From Arthrobacter sp. zg-Y1171 (GTDB lineage: Bacteria; Actinomycetota; Actinomycetes; Actinomycetales; Micrococcaceae), in NCBI RefSeq assembly GCF_025244845.1, contig NZ_CP104264.1, positions 930,001 through 994,000 of the forward strand: a DNA stretch of 64,000 bases, in the 5' to 3' direction. The notes under the pieces were generated by a model. The model searched no databases. It worked only from the letters and a program-made list of their open reading frames with translations, and had not been told where the DNA came from. Of the stretch, positions 1 through 9,559 are shown in pieces (positions within the stretch are counted from its first letter, which is position 1; every line of letters starts with the position of its first letter). A program made the translations under genes and the position numbers.

Positions 1-24
1 GGCCCGCCCAACCCCGGCTGCTTC

Positions 25-1239
25 TCACCCGGCCGCCATCTCGTGGGCCAGGGCCGCCGCGTGTGCTGCGCGGTCCTTGGCTCCGGCCGAGCGGAAGCGC
101 TGTTCGCTATCCGCCAGATAGACGGAACCGGCGTCGGGCATGCCGGTCCGCGCCAAGGCCAGGCCGAGGTGGAGGGCCAGTTCGCCCGAGTCCTGGGGTG
201 AGAGCTCGCCCCGGTGGGCGTACACGTCCGAGAGCATCCACACAGCCCGCGCATGGTCGCCGTTGAGGTCCAGCCAGATTCCCCGGCTGTGGTCTGCTTC
301 CAGCCGCTCGGGACCATGCAGTCCGACCACCGACATGGCCGCCTCGGCATGCTCGATGCAGGTCAGGGTCTCCCTGTCGTGGATGCCCGCCCCGAGCCGG
401 ATGGCAGCGGTGGCGTTATTGAAGCGGGCCCACAGCTCGACGTCGACGCCCGGCTCCAGGAGGTCCGCAGCAGTACGGTGGTGCATTAGCCCGGTGGAGA
501 TGTCCCCGCGGCGAAAGGCCACAGTGCCCACCGCCCAGCGGGCCTTACCCTCGATTTGCCGGCCAACCCCCGTCTCCAGCAGGGGAAGCACCAGGGTGCG
601 GCAGTAGGTCCATGCCTCGTCGAGCCCGCCCGCCTCGGCCAGCGCGGTGACCAGCGCTCCGCACGCGTCAAGGAAGGCAGCCGCACCGACCCTGGCTTCC
701 TGCACCCGCGCAACGGCGCTGCGGGCATGGGTCACGGCCGAACCCAGTTCCCCGGTGCCCAGGTAGGCGGTGGCGAGCAGTGTTTCCGCCTGTGCCCGGA
801 GGCCGGGGTACTCCGCCGCCAGGGGATGGCGGGCCAGCAGGGACGCCTTCGCGATGCAGTCCCGGTAGGCGTGCGTGGTGCAAAGACAGTGGGCTGCCAG
901 ATAGGTCATATCCCACCAGGACTGCGGATGCCCCTCAGCCAGCGCCGCACCCGCGGCGGCATCCGCCAGTGAGCATGCCGCTCCGTAGTCGCGCTCATCC
1001 AGCGCCTGCCGGGCGGAAAGTTCCAGGAACAGGGCCGTTTGTTTCCCTGTCCGGCCCGGGGCGGCGCCTGAGTCCAGCCGGTCGGAGAGCAGGCTGACCG
1101 CACCCGGAACGGGTTCCCTCCGCCCGGCTTCCAAAAGCGAGATCTCACGGGGCCGAAAAGCACCGTGTCCTAGCTGGGCCTGCGTCAGGTTTCGCTCCTG
1201 CCGCGCCGAGCGCAGCTTTCCACCGAATGATTTGCCCAT
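25..1239 (-). CDS. XRE-type HTH regulator with C-terminal TPR-like helical domain
   Basis: The 404-residue protein opens with a helix-turn-helix of the Cro/C1 (XRE) class (about residues 6-45, with LTQAQLG and REISLLEAGRREP as recognisable turns). The rest is alanine- and leucine-rich helical sequence resembling tetratricopeptide repeats. This architecture is common in actinobacterial regulators that sense a peptide or protein partner through the TPR part; no partner can be named here. It starts at an ATG and is divergent from rsmA across a 248-base gap, so the gap probably carries both promoters. The family call is firm; the regulated genes are unknown. Confidence 0.75.
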   Translation of the reverse strand: MGKSFGGKLRSARQERNLTQAQLGHGAFRPREISLLEAGRREPVPGAVSLLSDRLDSGAAPGRTGKQTALFLELSARQALDERDYGAACSLADAAAGAALAEGHPQSWWDMTYLAAHCLCTTHAYRDCIAKASLLARHPLAAEYPGLRAQAETLLATAYLGTGELGSAVTHARSAVARVQEARVGAAAFLDACGALVTALAEAGGLDEAWTYCRTLVLPLLETGVGRQIEGKARWAVGTVAFRRGDISTGLMHHRTAADLLEPGVDVELWARFNNATAAIRLGAGIHDRETLTCIEHAEAAMSVVGLHGPERLEADHSRGIWLDLNGDHARAVWMLSDVYAHRGELSPQDSGELALHLGLALARTGMPDAGSVYLADSEQRFRSAGAKDRAAHAAALAHEMAAG

Positions 1240-1487
1240 CGTCGATACCGCCGATCTCCGGGGTGCGGCACACTGTTACCGGTGCCGGCAATGCGCTCGA
1301 TGCTACCGGTGGAGACCAGTCGTCGGCAGGGCATTCCGTGCTTATGGAACGCAAAACGGCGAACTCGATTCCGGCACCTTCGAAGCGCGCCACCCGGGCG
1401 TGGGAAGACCTCCGGGGAGTGGACCGGACGGCTGCACCGGCGTACCCTCGGCGGCGGCAGCCACGCCCGCTCGGCTAGTATTACTGG
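1240..1487. promoter_or_regulatory. Divergent intergenic region between HTH regulator and rsmA
   Basis: This 248-base region separates two divergent genes and must hold both promoters. It contains a direct repeat TACCGGTG at 1277-1284 and 1304-1311, each with the palindromic core ACCGGT, 27 bases apart and near the regulator start. They could be binding sites for the HTH regulator (inference). No convincing -35/-10 pair could be assigned. Confidence 0.35.
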
Positions 1488-2372
1488 GTGAGAGAATCCG
1501 AACCTGCCCCCCGAACACCAGTTCCCGCACTCCTTGGTGCCTCGGATATCCGGGCGCTGGCAGAAGAACTCGGAGTCCGCCCCACTAAGAGCCTCGGCCA
1601 GAACTTCGTTATTGACGGAAACACCATCCGCCGGATTGTGGCTGCGGCGGACATCGCTCCAGGGGAGACCGTGCTGGAGGTCGGCCCCGGCCTCGGGTCC
1701 CTGACGCTCGGGCTCCTCGACGCAGCCGAGTCGGTGGTGGCTGTGGAGATCGATCCCGTCCTGGCCGGAAAGCTTCCGTCCACGGTGGGGCAGCGGCGCC
1801 CGGAAGCGGCCGGCCGGCTGCACGTTGTGCTTGGCGACGGCATGCGGATCACCGAGCTGCCCAAGGAACCGACCGCGCTGGTAGCGAACCTGCCCTATAA
1901 CGTGGCCGTCCCGGTGGTGCTGCACCTGCTGGAGCATTTCCCGTCCCTGCAGCACGGCCTGGTCATGGTCCAGGACGAAGTGGCGGACCGGATGGCAGCC
2001 AAGCCCGGCTCCAAGACCTATGGGGTGCCCTCGGTGAAAGCCGCCTGGTATGCGCAGATGCGCAAGGCCGGCGTCATCGGCATGAACGTCTTCTGGCCGG
2101 CGCCCAAGATCGCCTCCGGCCTGGTCGGGTTTGTCCGGCACGAACCGCCGCAGACGCGAGCAACCCGTGAAGAGGTCTTCGCAGTTATTGACGCTGCCTT
2201 TGCGCAGCGGCGCAAGACCCTGCGCGCCGCCCTGGCCGGATGGGCCGGCAGCCCCGCCGAAGCGGAAAAGGCACTGCGTGCTGCAGGAGTGGATCCCAGC
2301 GCCCGCGGCGAGGTCCTGGACATCACGGCATTTGCCCGGATCGCCGAGGCACGGAAGCCGCTCATTGCCTGA
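1488..2372 (+). CDS. rsmA: 16S rRNA (adenine1518-N6/adenine1519-N6) dimethyltransferase
   Basis: RsmA (KsgA) uses S-adenosylmethionine to dimethylate two adjacent adenines in the 3' terminal hairpin of 16S rRNA during late small-subunit assembly. The 294-residue protein has the family SLGQNF segment (35-40), the SAM-binding motif EVGPGLGS (64-71), the acidic VEID loop (about 86-89) and the catalytic NLPYN motif (134-138). The length is normal. The start is a GTG. It precedes ispE by 19 bases, the classical actinobacterial rsmA-ispE order, so the two are probably co-transcribed. Identification is secure. Confidence 0.96.
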   Translation: MRESEPAPRTPVPALLGASDIRALAEELGVRPTKSLGQNFVIDGNTIRRIVAAADIAPGETVLEVGPGLGSLTLGLLDAAESVVAVEIDPVLAGKLPSTVGQRRPEAAGRLHVVLGDGMRITELPKEPTALVANLPYNVAVPVVLHLLEHFPSLQHGLVMVQDEVADRMAAKPGSKTYGVPSVKAAWYAQMRKAGVIGMNVFWPAPKIASGLVGFVRHEPPQTRATREEVFAVIDAAFAQRRKTLRAALAGWAGSPAEAEKALRAAGVDPSARGEVLDITAFARIAEARKPLIA

Positions 2373-2391
2373 GGGAAAGGAAACCGAAGAG

Positions 2392-3348
2392 ATGGCCGCA
2401 CCGCGCTCCGTCACTGTCCGGACCCCCGGCAAGATCAATGTGTCCCTGAAGGTGGGACCGCTGCGTCCGGACGGCTACCACAGCGTTGCCAGCGTCTACC
2501 TTGCGGTGTCCCTCTTCGAGGAGGTCACGGCCACGGCGCTGGAAACCGACGAGATCCGGTTGACGCTCAGCGATCCCGACGGCCGCCTTCCGCAGGGAGG
2601 CATACCCCTGGACGGGGACAACCTGGCCGCACGTGCCGCCCGGGCAGTGGCTTCCCGGATTGGCAGGGAGCATCCCGGCGTCCACCTGCACATCACCAAG
2701 CGGGTGCCGGTGGCAGGCGGAATGGGAGGCGGCTCTGCGGACGCCGCCGCCGCGCTTCTCGCCTGCAATGAGCTGTGGAACGCGGGCCTGTCTCAGGCTG
2801 AGTTGGCCGGCCTGGCTGCCGGGCTCGGGGCCGATGTACCGTTTGCCCTGCTCGGCGGTGCTGCTGCCGGGCTCGGCGTGGGGGACCGGCTCACCCCGGT
2901 GCCGGCACCGCACCGGCTGCACTGGGTCCTCGTCCCGGCACCTTACGGGCTTTCCACCCCGCAGGTCTATGCCGCCGTCGACCGACTCCGCACGGGAACC
3001 GACGTCGCCGAGCCCACCGAAGCGGACCCCGTGATCCTCGACGCCCTCGCCGCCGGGAACACTGCCGCACTGGCGGGCGTTCTAGTCAATGACCTGCAGC
3101 CGGCGGCCTTGGAACTTGCCCCCGAACTGGGGACCGTTCTTGAGGCGGGGATCCGGCTCGGCGCCCTCGCCGGCATGGTTTCCGGTTCCGGCCCCACCCT
3201 GGCTTTCCTGGCCGCGGATGAAGCAGCTGCGTCCGCCCTGGCCGCCGCGCTGCGCACCGAAGGCCACTCGGCCCTGGCCGTTTACGGGCCGGCCGACGGC
3301 GCCGTCACGGCTGCCGACACCACCGCACCTCAGACGCACAGAAAGTAG
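2392..3348 (+). CDS. ispE: 4-diphosphocytidyl-2-C-methyl-D-erythritol kinase
   Basis: IspE is the GHMP-family kinase of the non-mevalonate (MEP) isoprenoid pathway; it phosphorylates the 2-hydroxyl of CDP-methylerythritol with ATP. The 318-residue product has the N-terminal catalytic lysine region (K14 in TPGKIN), the glycine-rich ATP loop PVAGGMGGGSADAAAAL (106-122), the catalytic aspartate in GADVPF (D148), and the C-terminal SGSGPT motif. The open frame extends upstream into rsmA, but the ATG at 2392 gives the normal N terminus and follows a purine-rich GAGGGAAAGG stretch just after the rsmA stop. It is tightly linked to the ABC-F gene 6 bases downstream. Confidence 0.95.
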   Translation: MAAPRSVTVRTPGKINVSLKVGPLRPDGYHSVASVYLAVSLFEEVTATALETDEIRLTLSDPDGRLPQGGIPLDGDNLAARAARAVASRIGREHPGVHLHITKRVPVAGGMGGGSADAAAALLACNELWNAGLSQAELAGLAAGLGADVPFALLGGAAAGLGVGDRLTPVPAPHRLHWVLVPAPYGLSTPQVYAAVDRLRTGTDVAEPTEADPVILDALAAGNTAALAGVLVNDLQPAALELAPELGTVLEAGIRLGALAGMVSGSGPTLAFLAADEAAASALAAALRTEGHSALAVYGPADGAVTAADTTAPQTHRK

Positions 3349-3354
3349 TACCGA

Positions 3355-5250
3355 TTGGCACACCTGCTTGGTGCTGAAAACCTCAGCATTTCCTTTGGCA
3401 CGCGCACCATCCTGGACGGCGTTTCGCTCGGCCTCGAGGAAGGCGACCGGATCGGCATGGTCGGCCGCAACGGCGACGGCAAGTCGACCCTGATGAGCCT
3501 GCTGGCCGAACGGCAGACGCCCGACGACGGCCGCGTGACCCGCCGCCGCGATGTCACCGTGGGCTACCTGGACCAGACGGACGTACTGGACGGGGACCTG
3601 ACCGTCGGCCAGGCGATCGTCGGCGACGCCGCGGACTACGAGTGGGCGTCCAATGCGCGGATCCGCGACGTGATGAGCGGCCTGGTGCAGGAAGTGGACT
3701 GGAACGCGCAGGTCTCCTCCCTGTCCGGCGGGCAGAAGCGCCGCGTGGCGCTGGCCAAGCTGCTCACCGGCGACGACGACGTCATCATGCTGGACGAGCC
3801 CACCAACCACCTCGACGTCGAAGGCGTGGCCTGGCTGGCCCGGCACCTGAAGCAGCGCTGGCGCCCCTCCGACGGCGGCCTGCTGGTAGTCACCCACGAC
3901 CGCTGGTTCCTGGACGAAATCTGCACCCGGACCTGGGAAGTCCATGACGCGATGGTGGATCCGTTCGACGGCGGGTACGCCGCCTACGTGCTGGCCCGCG
4001 CCGAGCGTGACCGGATGGCCTCCGTGGTGGAAGGCAAGCGCCAGCAGCTGGTCAAGAAGGAACTGGCCTGGCTGCGGCGCGGCGCCCCGGCCCGGACCGC
4101 CAAGCCCAAGTTCCGCATCGAGGCCGCGAACAACCTGATTGCGGACGTCCCCGAACCCCGCGACACGCTGTCCCTGAACAAGATGGCCACCGCCCGCCTG
4201 GGCAAGGACGTCCTGGACCTGGAGAACGTCTCCCTGACGCTCGGGGACACCGACCTGTTCCGCAACATCACCCTGCGCCTGGCCCCGGGGGAGCGGCTGG
4301 GCCTGGTGGGTGTCAACGGCGCCGGCAAGACCACCCTGCTGCGCCTGCTCAACGGCGACATTGAGCCTACGTCCGGCCGGCTGAAGCGCGGCAAGACGGT
4401 CCAGACCGCCGTGCTGTCGCAGGAGGTCCGGGAACTGGATGAGGTCGCGGACCAGCGCGTCATTGAAGTCATTGAAAACGAGAAGCGCGTCTTCAACGTG
4501 GGCGGCCGCGAGCTGTCCGCCGGCCAGCTCGTGGAGCAGCTGGGCTTCAGCGCCCAGCGCCAGTGGACACCGGTGCGCGAGCTTTCCGGCGGCGAACGGC
4601 GCCGGCTGCAGCTGCTGCGCCTGCTGGTGGGTGAACCGAATGTGTTGATGCTCGACGAGCCGACCAATGACCTGGACACCGACACGCTGGCTGCCGTCGA
4701 GGACGTGCTGGACGGGTGGCCCGGCACGCTCGTGGTGGTCTCCCACGACCGGTACCTGCTGGAACGGGTCACCGACCACCAGATGGCGCTCCTCGGCGAC
4801 GGCAAGCTGCGCGGACTGCCCGGCGGCGTGGACCAGTACCTGGAACTGCGCGGCGAAGCCCTGGCCGCCAACTCGTCTGCGTCCACCGCTGCCCGCGGCT
4901 CCTCCCAGGCGGCCCGCGCCGCTGCGGCCGGCGCCACGCGCCCCGGCGGCACGTCCGCGGCTGCTCCAGCCGGCGCCCGGGGCGGAACGACGACGGCGCT
5001 GGCCGGCTCCGGTGCATCCGAAGCTGAAAAGCGGGCGGCCAAGAAGGACCTCACCCGGATCGAGCGGCAGCTGAGCAAGCTCACCGCGCAGGCCGAAAAG
5101 ATCAACGCCCAGATGAACGACGCCACCCAGAAGGCCGGCGGCGCGGACTTTGAACTCATCGGCGAGCTCAACGCCAAGCTGCAGGCCGTTGCGGCCGAGC
5201 AGGAGGAGCTGGAAATGGAGTGGCTCGAGGCTTCGGAGATCCTCGAGTAG
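3355..5250 (+). CDS. ABC-F family ATPase (Uup-like)
   Basis: This 631-residue soluble protein has two ABC ATPase domains and no membrane segment, as expected of the ABC-F ribosome-associated family. Domain 1 has Walker A GRNGDGKST (37-45), signature LSGGQ (123-127) and MLDEPTNHLD (145-154); domain 2 has GVNGAGKTT (319-327), LSGGE (410-414) and MLDEPTNDLD (432-441). An Ala/Gly/Thr-rich linker (about 495-550) leads to a C-terminal charged coiled coil typical of Uup. The start is a rare TTG six bases after the ispE stop; the MAHLLGAENL N terminus fits the family. The location after rsmA-ispE is conserved in Actinobacteria. The exact ABC-F subfamily is inferred. Confidence 0.9.
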   Translation: MAHLLGAENLSISFGTRTILDGVSLGLEEGDRIGMVGRNGDGKSTLMSLLAERQTPDDGRVTRRRDVTVGYLDQTDVLDGDLTVGQAIVGDAADYEWASNARIRDVMSGLVQEVDWNAQVSSLSGGQKRRVALAKLLTGDDDVIMLDEPTNHLDVEGVAWLARHLKQRWRPSDGGLLVVTHDRWFLDEICTRTWEVHDAMVDPFDGGYAAYVLARAERDRMASVVEGKRQQLVKKELAWLRRGAPARTAKPKFRIEAANNLIADVPEPRDTLSLNKMATARLGKDVLDLENVSLTLGDTDLFRNITLRLAPGERLGLVGVNGAGKTTLLRLLNGDIEPTSGRLKRGKTVQTAVLSQEVRELDEVADQRVIEVIENEKRVFNVGGRELSAGQLVEQLGFSAQRQWTPVRELSGGERRRLQLLRLLVGEPNVLMLDEPTNDLDTDTLAAVEDVLDGWPGTLVVVSHDRYLLERVTDHQMALLGDGKLRGLPGGVDQYLELRGEALAANSSASTAARGSSQAARAAAAGATRPGGTSAAAPAGARGGTTTALAGSGASEAEKRAAKKDLTRIERQLSKLTAQAEKINAQMNDATQKAGGADFELIGELNAKLQAVAAEQEELEMEWLEASEILE

Positions 5251-5301
5251 CCCCAAGGTGCGGGCGCCGCTTCCTGGTCCGGACCCGGGTCTCCCGCCGG
5301 C

Positions 5302-7812
5302 TCACATGGTGTCTGCCGTGGCACTGAGCGGTCCGCGCATCGCCCGCCGCGCCGTCATCGTGGCGACCGGCATCGTCGTCAGTGCAACGGCGGCGCAGAG
5401 GGCGCCGGCTATAGCCAGCGGCAGCGGGGTGAACGGACTGGCGCCTACAACCACGGCGGTGGGCAGGACTGCGGCGCACGCAACGATGACGGCGATGGCG
5501 ATGCCGACGGCGGCGCACACGGCGGTCTCGGTAATCAGCAGCCTGCGGACCTGGCCGCGGGTCGCGCCGGTCAGGCGCAGCATGGCCAGCTCGCGGCGAC
5601 GGCCCAGGGTGGAGACGGCAACGGTGTTGGTGACGGCAACCATCGCGTAGGCCAGCACAACCAGCAGCAGCAGGCCGTTGATGAGTGCGTTGATGTTGAG
5701 GCCCTCCTGCAGGGACACCTCCAGCGCGCTGCGGTCCCCGACCCGCAGTGAGGGATGGCCGTTCAGCGCACCTTCCACGGCAGGGGCCACGGCGTCCGCG
5801 GCGGTGCCGTCGCTGGCGCTGACCAGCAGTGCCGCGGGTGCCCGGTCGCTCGTGTGGGCTGTGAGGAGCTCGACGGGCAGCAGGAGGTTTTCGTAGCCCG
5901 GCAGGTCCTCGTAGGTGGCGGCGACACGAAGTTCGGCGCCGTCGCCGTCACCGAACCGGAAGCCGATGGTGTCTCCTATGTCCACGCCGAGGGCAGCTGC
6001 GGTATCGACGGGCAGTGCGACGGAGGCGCCGGTCAGATCAGCGAAGCCGCCGGCGACGAGCCGGTTGCTCAGCACCTCCTGCGCCTGGGCGCCGTCGAGC
6101 CCGCGCACCGGCCAGTGCCGGTCGCGGTGCGAGGCGTCGTAGGGGCGTTCGATCCAGCCCCCGGATGTCACAAACGGGGTGGCCGCGTCCACCTCGGGCA
6201 GGGCGGCGATTTCGTCTGCGCGTTCGGCAGCGGCGCCGGCCGCGCCGGTCACGACGGCGTCGGCCGTGATGGTCTCGACCTGGGCGTCGGCGGCAGCTGC
6301 GGTGAGCATGGATGAGGACACGAGATTGCCGGCGCCGATTCCGAAGACCAGTGCGGCGGCCCCGGTGACGGTTGAGAGGGCCGCCGCCCGGGCGCGGATA
6401 CTCGTCCCGGCGAGCCCGGCGACGCCGTGCCGGTGGTCGCCCATCACCGGCCGGAGCGCGGCCGCGCCCAGGCGCAGGTAGGCCGGGGCGAGAAGCGCGG
6501 CGGAAATGGTGCCGGCAAGCACGGCAGGACCGGCTGTGGCGGAGACCAGGGCGGGCGGCATCAGGAAGGTGAGCACGGCGAGGGCGACGGCGCCAAGCCC
6601 GAACAGGATTCCTGCCAGCCACCGGATAATGCCGATCCGGGCAGGGGGAAGTTCAGCTTCGCGCATCGCGTCGATTGGCCGGGAGCGGCGGGCCGTCCGG
6701 GCGGCCAGGCCGGCGGCCAGCCGGATCACCAGCCCGGTTACGGCTGCGGCGGCGGCCAGCGGGACCGGCCCGGCGCTCAGCTCGAGTCCCTTGGGAAGGG
6801 CGCCGCCGGCCTGCATCCCCAGGTGCAGGAGGTAGGCCAGCGGAATGCCCGGGACGAGGCCGAGCAGGGCGCCGAGAAGTCCCGCGGCCATGACTTCGCC
6901 GACGACGAGTGCACGGACCTGGCGTCCGGTTGCGCCGGTGGCGCGCAGGAGGCTGATCTCGCGGCTGCGCTGGCGCACGGACAGGGCGACGACTCCGGAG
7001 ATGACGGTCGCCAGCACCGTCAGGACGATGCCTCCGGTTACCGCCCCGACAATGATGGCGGGAATGCGGGCCGCCGACACAGCCGGATCCTCGGCGGCGC
7101 CGCGGCCATCACCGGCCAGCACCCGCACGTCCGCGAGCTCCGCTTGCAGCGCCGCGCGGACGACAGACAGATCGGCATCCGGAGCCAGCACCACGCCCAA
7201 TGCGTCCAGCGGGTTCCCAGCGGCCTCTTCGCTGAAGAACACGGTCGCCGGATCCTCCGGTCCGCCGATGACGGCGGCGGTCCGGACGCTGAGGGTCCGT
7301 CCCTCCATGGTCAGGAGCAGGTCTTCGTCCTCACCCGCTGCCAGGGCGTCCGCGGCGGCGGCGGTGAGCACTACCTCGCCGGCGGCGGGACCTGCGACCG
7401 GAACAGGGTCGATGCCGCTGACGGCGACGGATGCCCAGTTCTGCGCCGTGAGCGGGAGGGCCCGCGCCGCGCTCCGGGCGAAGGAATCGAGGAACGTGAC
7501 GGGCACAATCTGTGCCACGCCGCCGATTCCGTCTGCCGCCTCAGCTGCTGAGGCTGACAGCCGGTGCCGCTCGGGCAACGGGCGGAGATCGGTGGTTTGT
7601 TCGCCGTCCCGGTTGAGCATCGTATAGCTGGGATCACCAATGACCACCAGGTCGGCCGCGCCGATGCGCTCAGCCGGCGCCGAAAGCCGGATACCGGTCT
7701 CGATCATCGCGCCGCACATCACGATGAGCGCGGAACCGAGGCCCGCTGAAACCACGATGGCGAGCAGGGCAGCGGTGCGGTGCCGCAGGCCCGCAAGGAT
7801 CAGCGTCAGCAT
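5302..7812 (-). CDS. FtsX-like ABC transporter permease
   Basis: This 836-residue membrane protein has the layout of a fused MacB/LolC-type permease: an N-terminal membrane segment (about 13-35), a large extracytoplasmic domain, an FtsX core (about 260-390), a middle membrane section (about 405-500), a second extracytoplasmic domain and a second FtsX core (about 700-815). Two copies of a REISLLRATGATGRQVR / RELAMLRLTGATRGQVR loop after the first helix of each FtsX core are diagnostic. It starts 6 bases downstream of the partner ATPase stop, so they form one operon. Such transporters are often efflux or envelope-stress systems; the substrate is unknown. Confidence 0.9.
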   Translation of the reverse strand: MLTLILAGLRHRTAALLAIVVSAGLGSALIVMCGAMIETGIRLSAPAERIGAADLVVIGDPSYTMLNRDGEQTTDLRPLPERHRLSASAAEAADGIGGVAQIVPVTFLDSFARSAARALPLTAQNWASVAVSGIDPVPVAGPAAGEVVLTAAAADALAAGEDEDLLLTMEGRTLSVRTAAVIGGPEDPATVFFSEEAAGNPLDALGVVLAPDADLSVVRAALQAELADVRVLAGDGRGAAEDPAVSAARIPAIIVGAVTGGIVLTVLATVISGVVALSVRQRSREISLLRATGATGRQVRALVVGEVMAAGLLGALLGLVPGIPLAYLLHLGMQAGGALPKGLELSAGPVPLAAAAAVTGLVIRLAAGLAARTARRSRPIDAMREAELPPARIGIIRWLAGILFGLGAVALAVLTFLMPPALVSATAGPAVLAGTISAALLAPAYLRLGAAALRPVMGDHRHGVAGLAGTSIRARAAALSTVTGAAALVFGIGAGNLVSSSMLTAAAADAQVETITADAVVTGAAGAAAERADEIAALPEVDAATPFVTSGGWIERPYDASHRDRHWPVRGLDGAQAQEVLSNRLVAGGFADLTGASVALPVDTAAALGVDIGDTIGFRFGDGDGAELRVAATYEDLPGYENLLLPVELLTAHTSDRAPAALLVSASDGTAADAVAPAVEGALNGHPSLRVGDRSALEVSLQEGLNINALINGLLLLVVLAYAMVAVTNTVAVSTLGRRRELAMLRLTGATRGQVRRLLITETAVCAAVGIAIAVIVACAAVLPTAVVVGASPFTPLPLAIAGALCAAVALTTMPVATMTARRAMRGPLSATADTM

Positions 7813-7818
7813 GACGCC

Positions 7819-8595
7819 TCACCGTCCGTGGCCGGTGACGGGCAGGCGGGAAAGGGCGGAGGCGATTTCCCCGGCTGATCCGTGCCCGCGCTGTTCTTCG
7901 ATCCGGCCGTCGAAGAGGAAGATCACCGAATCGGCGTAGGACGCCGCAATGGGGTCATGGGTGGTCATCAGGATGGTCTGTCCCTGCCGGTGCACTGCCT
8001 CCCGCAGCAGCTCGAAGACGCCGGCGGCAGTTCGGGAATCCAGGGCTCCGGAGGGCTCGTCCGCAAAGAGGACCTCCGAATTGGCTGCCAAGGCCCGGGC
8101 GATGGCCACCCGCTGCTGCTGCCCGCCGGAGAGCTCACCCGGGCGGTGGCCGGACCGGTCGGAAAGCCCGACCAGGGCCAACGCGTCCTCGGCCAGCCGC
8201 CGGACCGGTCGGCGTCCTGCCAGGACGGCGGGGAGCTCAACGTTCTGCGCGGCCGTCAGGGCGGGCATCAAATTGAACGATTGGAAGACGAAGGCCACCC
8301 GCTCCCGGCGCAGTCGGGTGAGGGCATCCTCGGAGAGGCCGCTGAGGTCATGGCCAACCAGAATGGCCCGCCCGGTGGTCGGGGTGTCAAGACCCGCCGC
8401 GCAGTGCAGCAGGGTGCTTTTGCCGGATCCGGAAGGCCCCATGACGGCGGTGAAGGATCCCTTGGGTAGCTCCAAGTCCGTCTCGTGCAGGGCGGTGACG
8501 GCTCGCGCACCGGACCCGTAGGTCTTAGACACCCGCTCCAGGACCACCGGAGCCGTTGGCGCCCGTGCCGGGGTACTGATGGCTGCTCTGTTCAT
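7819..8595 (-). CDS. ABC transporter ATP-binding protein (MacB/LolD type)
   Basis: The 258-residue ATPase carries Walker A GPSGSGKST (53-61), a Q-loop in FVFQSFNLMP (103-112), signature LSGGQ (155-159), Walker B FADEPSGALD (177-186) and the switch His in MTTHD. The NLMPALTAAQNVELP and PSGALD signatures are those of the MacB/LolD group, which pairs with FtsX-type permeases such as the one directly downstream. It follows a TetR-family gene on the same strand by 99 bases, and the gap holds a 20-base palindrome, so repression by that TetR protein is likely. Confidence 0.92.
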   Translation of the reverse strand: MNRAAISTPARAPTAPVVLERVSKTYGSGARAVTALHETDLELPKGSFTAVMGPSGSGKSTLLHCAAGLDTPTTGRAILVGHDLSGLSEDALTRLRRERVAFVFQSFNLMPALTAAQNVELPAVLAGRRPVRRLAEDALALVGLSDRSGHRPGELSGGQQQRVAIARALAANSEVLFADEPSGALDSRTAAGVFELLREAVHRQGQTILMTTHDPIAASYADSVIFLFDGRIEEQRGHGSAGEIASALSRLPVTGHGR

Positions 8596-8620
8596 CGTTC
8601 GGCCTCCTTTGTGCCTGCCA

Positions 8621-8640
8621 TGAACAGTTAGGACTGTACA
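8621..8640. promoter_or_regulatory. Candidate TetR operator upstream of ABC exporter
   Basis: TGAACAGT-TAGG-ACTGTACA is an 8-4-8 imperfect palindrome with seven of eight positions paired. It lies 26 bases upstream of the ATPase start and just after the stop of the adjacent TetR gene. The half-site ACTGTTC recurs at 9481-9487 upstream of the TetR gene itself. This is what would be expected of an operator shared by an autoregulated TetR repressor and its exporter; binding is inferred. Confidence 0.5.
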
Positions 8641-8694
8641 CGGATGGCGGGCATGCGTGAAGGGGCTGCACGAAGGTTTCCGGTGTGCCGACGT

Positions 8695-9447
8695 TCAGGA
8701 TTTCCGGGGGCCGGCGTCGTGGCGGGGGAGTCGGCGAAGTCCGTTGAGGATGGCCGCCAGTCCGAACTCGAAGTCCTCATCCGCTCCGGCCGCAGCCTGA
8801 CGGAAGTGGCCGTCCGAGATGAGGGCGGACACGCGGGGGAGCCGAGCCGAAAAACGATGGGCGCCGATGCGGTCCACCAGCGCCTCGGGATCTGCGGAGC
8901 TGCCTTCCCGGGCGACGTCGCGCTCTGCTCCCGCACGGGCACGCACGTAGCCGTCGAGGAGGCCTGCGGCTTGGAGCGCCTGCCGCCCGCTCATGCCGCT
9001 CGGCTCCAGGCGCTCCAGGAGATTGTCCAGCCAAGCGAGCGCATTGGGTGCGAACGGTATGCGGATCCGCAGGTCAGTGAGCCAGGGGTGCCTCTCGTAT
9101 CGCTGGCGCAGGGCCCGGCACCAGGCCGCGGCCGCCGATGCCCAGTCTTCCCCGGGACCGATGCCCGCCGGGGCGCCGAGAGCCTGGTCATGGACGATGA
9201 CGTCGAGGTCATCCCGGGAATCCACGTATCGGTACAGTGCATTGGCCGTCACCCCCAGCCGTTCGGCGATCCGTCCCAGCGAAAGGGCTTCAGCTCCGTC
9301 GGTGTCGGCCAGCGAAATCGCCGACGCCGCGATGCCCGCAATGCTGAGCATTGCCTTGGGCCCCGGCCTGGTCTGCGGCTTGTCCTGCCCCCAGGCCTGG
9401 AGCACGCCCCTCGGCAGCGTGCCCTGCGGGTCCGTCTTCTCTACCAT
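8695..9447 (-). CDS. TetR/AcrR family transcriptional regulator
   Basis: The 250-residue protein has an N-terminal TetR helix-turn-helix (about residues 38-85; SLGRIAERLGVTANALYRYV is the recognition part). The helical C-terminal domain resembles the tetracycline-repressor-like ligand-binding type. It starts with ATG and lies upstream of, and on the same strand as, the ABC ATPase and FtsX permease. The most economical reading is a local repressor that releases the exporter genes when it binds a small molecule. A palindrome in the gap before the ATPase and a matching half-site before this gene support this. The ligand is unknown. Confidence 0.85.
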   Translation of the reverse strand: MVEKTDPQGTLPRGVLQAWGQDKPQTRPGPKAMLSIAGIAASAISLADTDGAEALSLGRIAERLGVTANALYRYVDSRDDLDVIVHDQALGAPAGIGPGEDWASAAAAWCRALRQRYERHPWLTDLRIRIPFAPNALAWLDNLLERLEPSGMSGRQALQAAGLLDGYVRARAGAERDVAREGSSADPEALVDRIGAHRFSARLPRVSALISDGHFRQAAAGADEDFEFGLAAILNGLRRLPRHDAGPRKS

Positions 9448-9559
9448 GCGTTCAGTCTACGACAACCGTATATGCTACGAACTGTTCGGGGGTCTCACGC
9501 TAAGGAGGTGGGCCAAGGACGGGACAATACTCTCGGAACCCGCTGCCTCCGGGGGGCTT

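Noticed and set aside
1185..2438. A 417-codon minus-strand frame opposite rsmA
   Set aside because: Shadow frame of a secure gene and no recognisable domain.
3082..5256. A 724-codon open frame on the minus strand opposite the ABC-F gene
   Set aside because: It lies entirely antisense to a secure ABC-F gene; long antisense frames are common in high-GC DNA. Its Gln/His/Val-rich composition matches no family.
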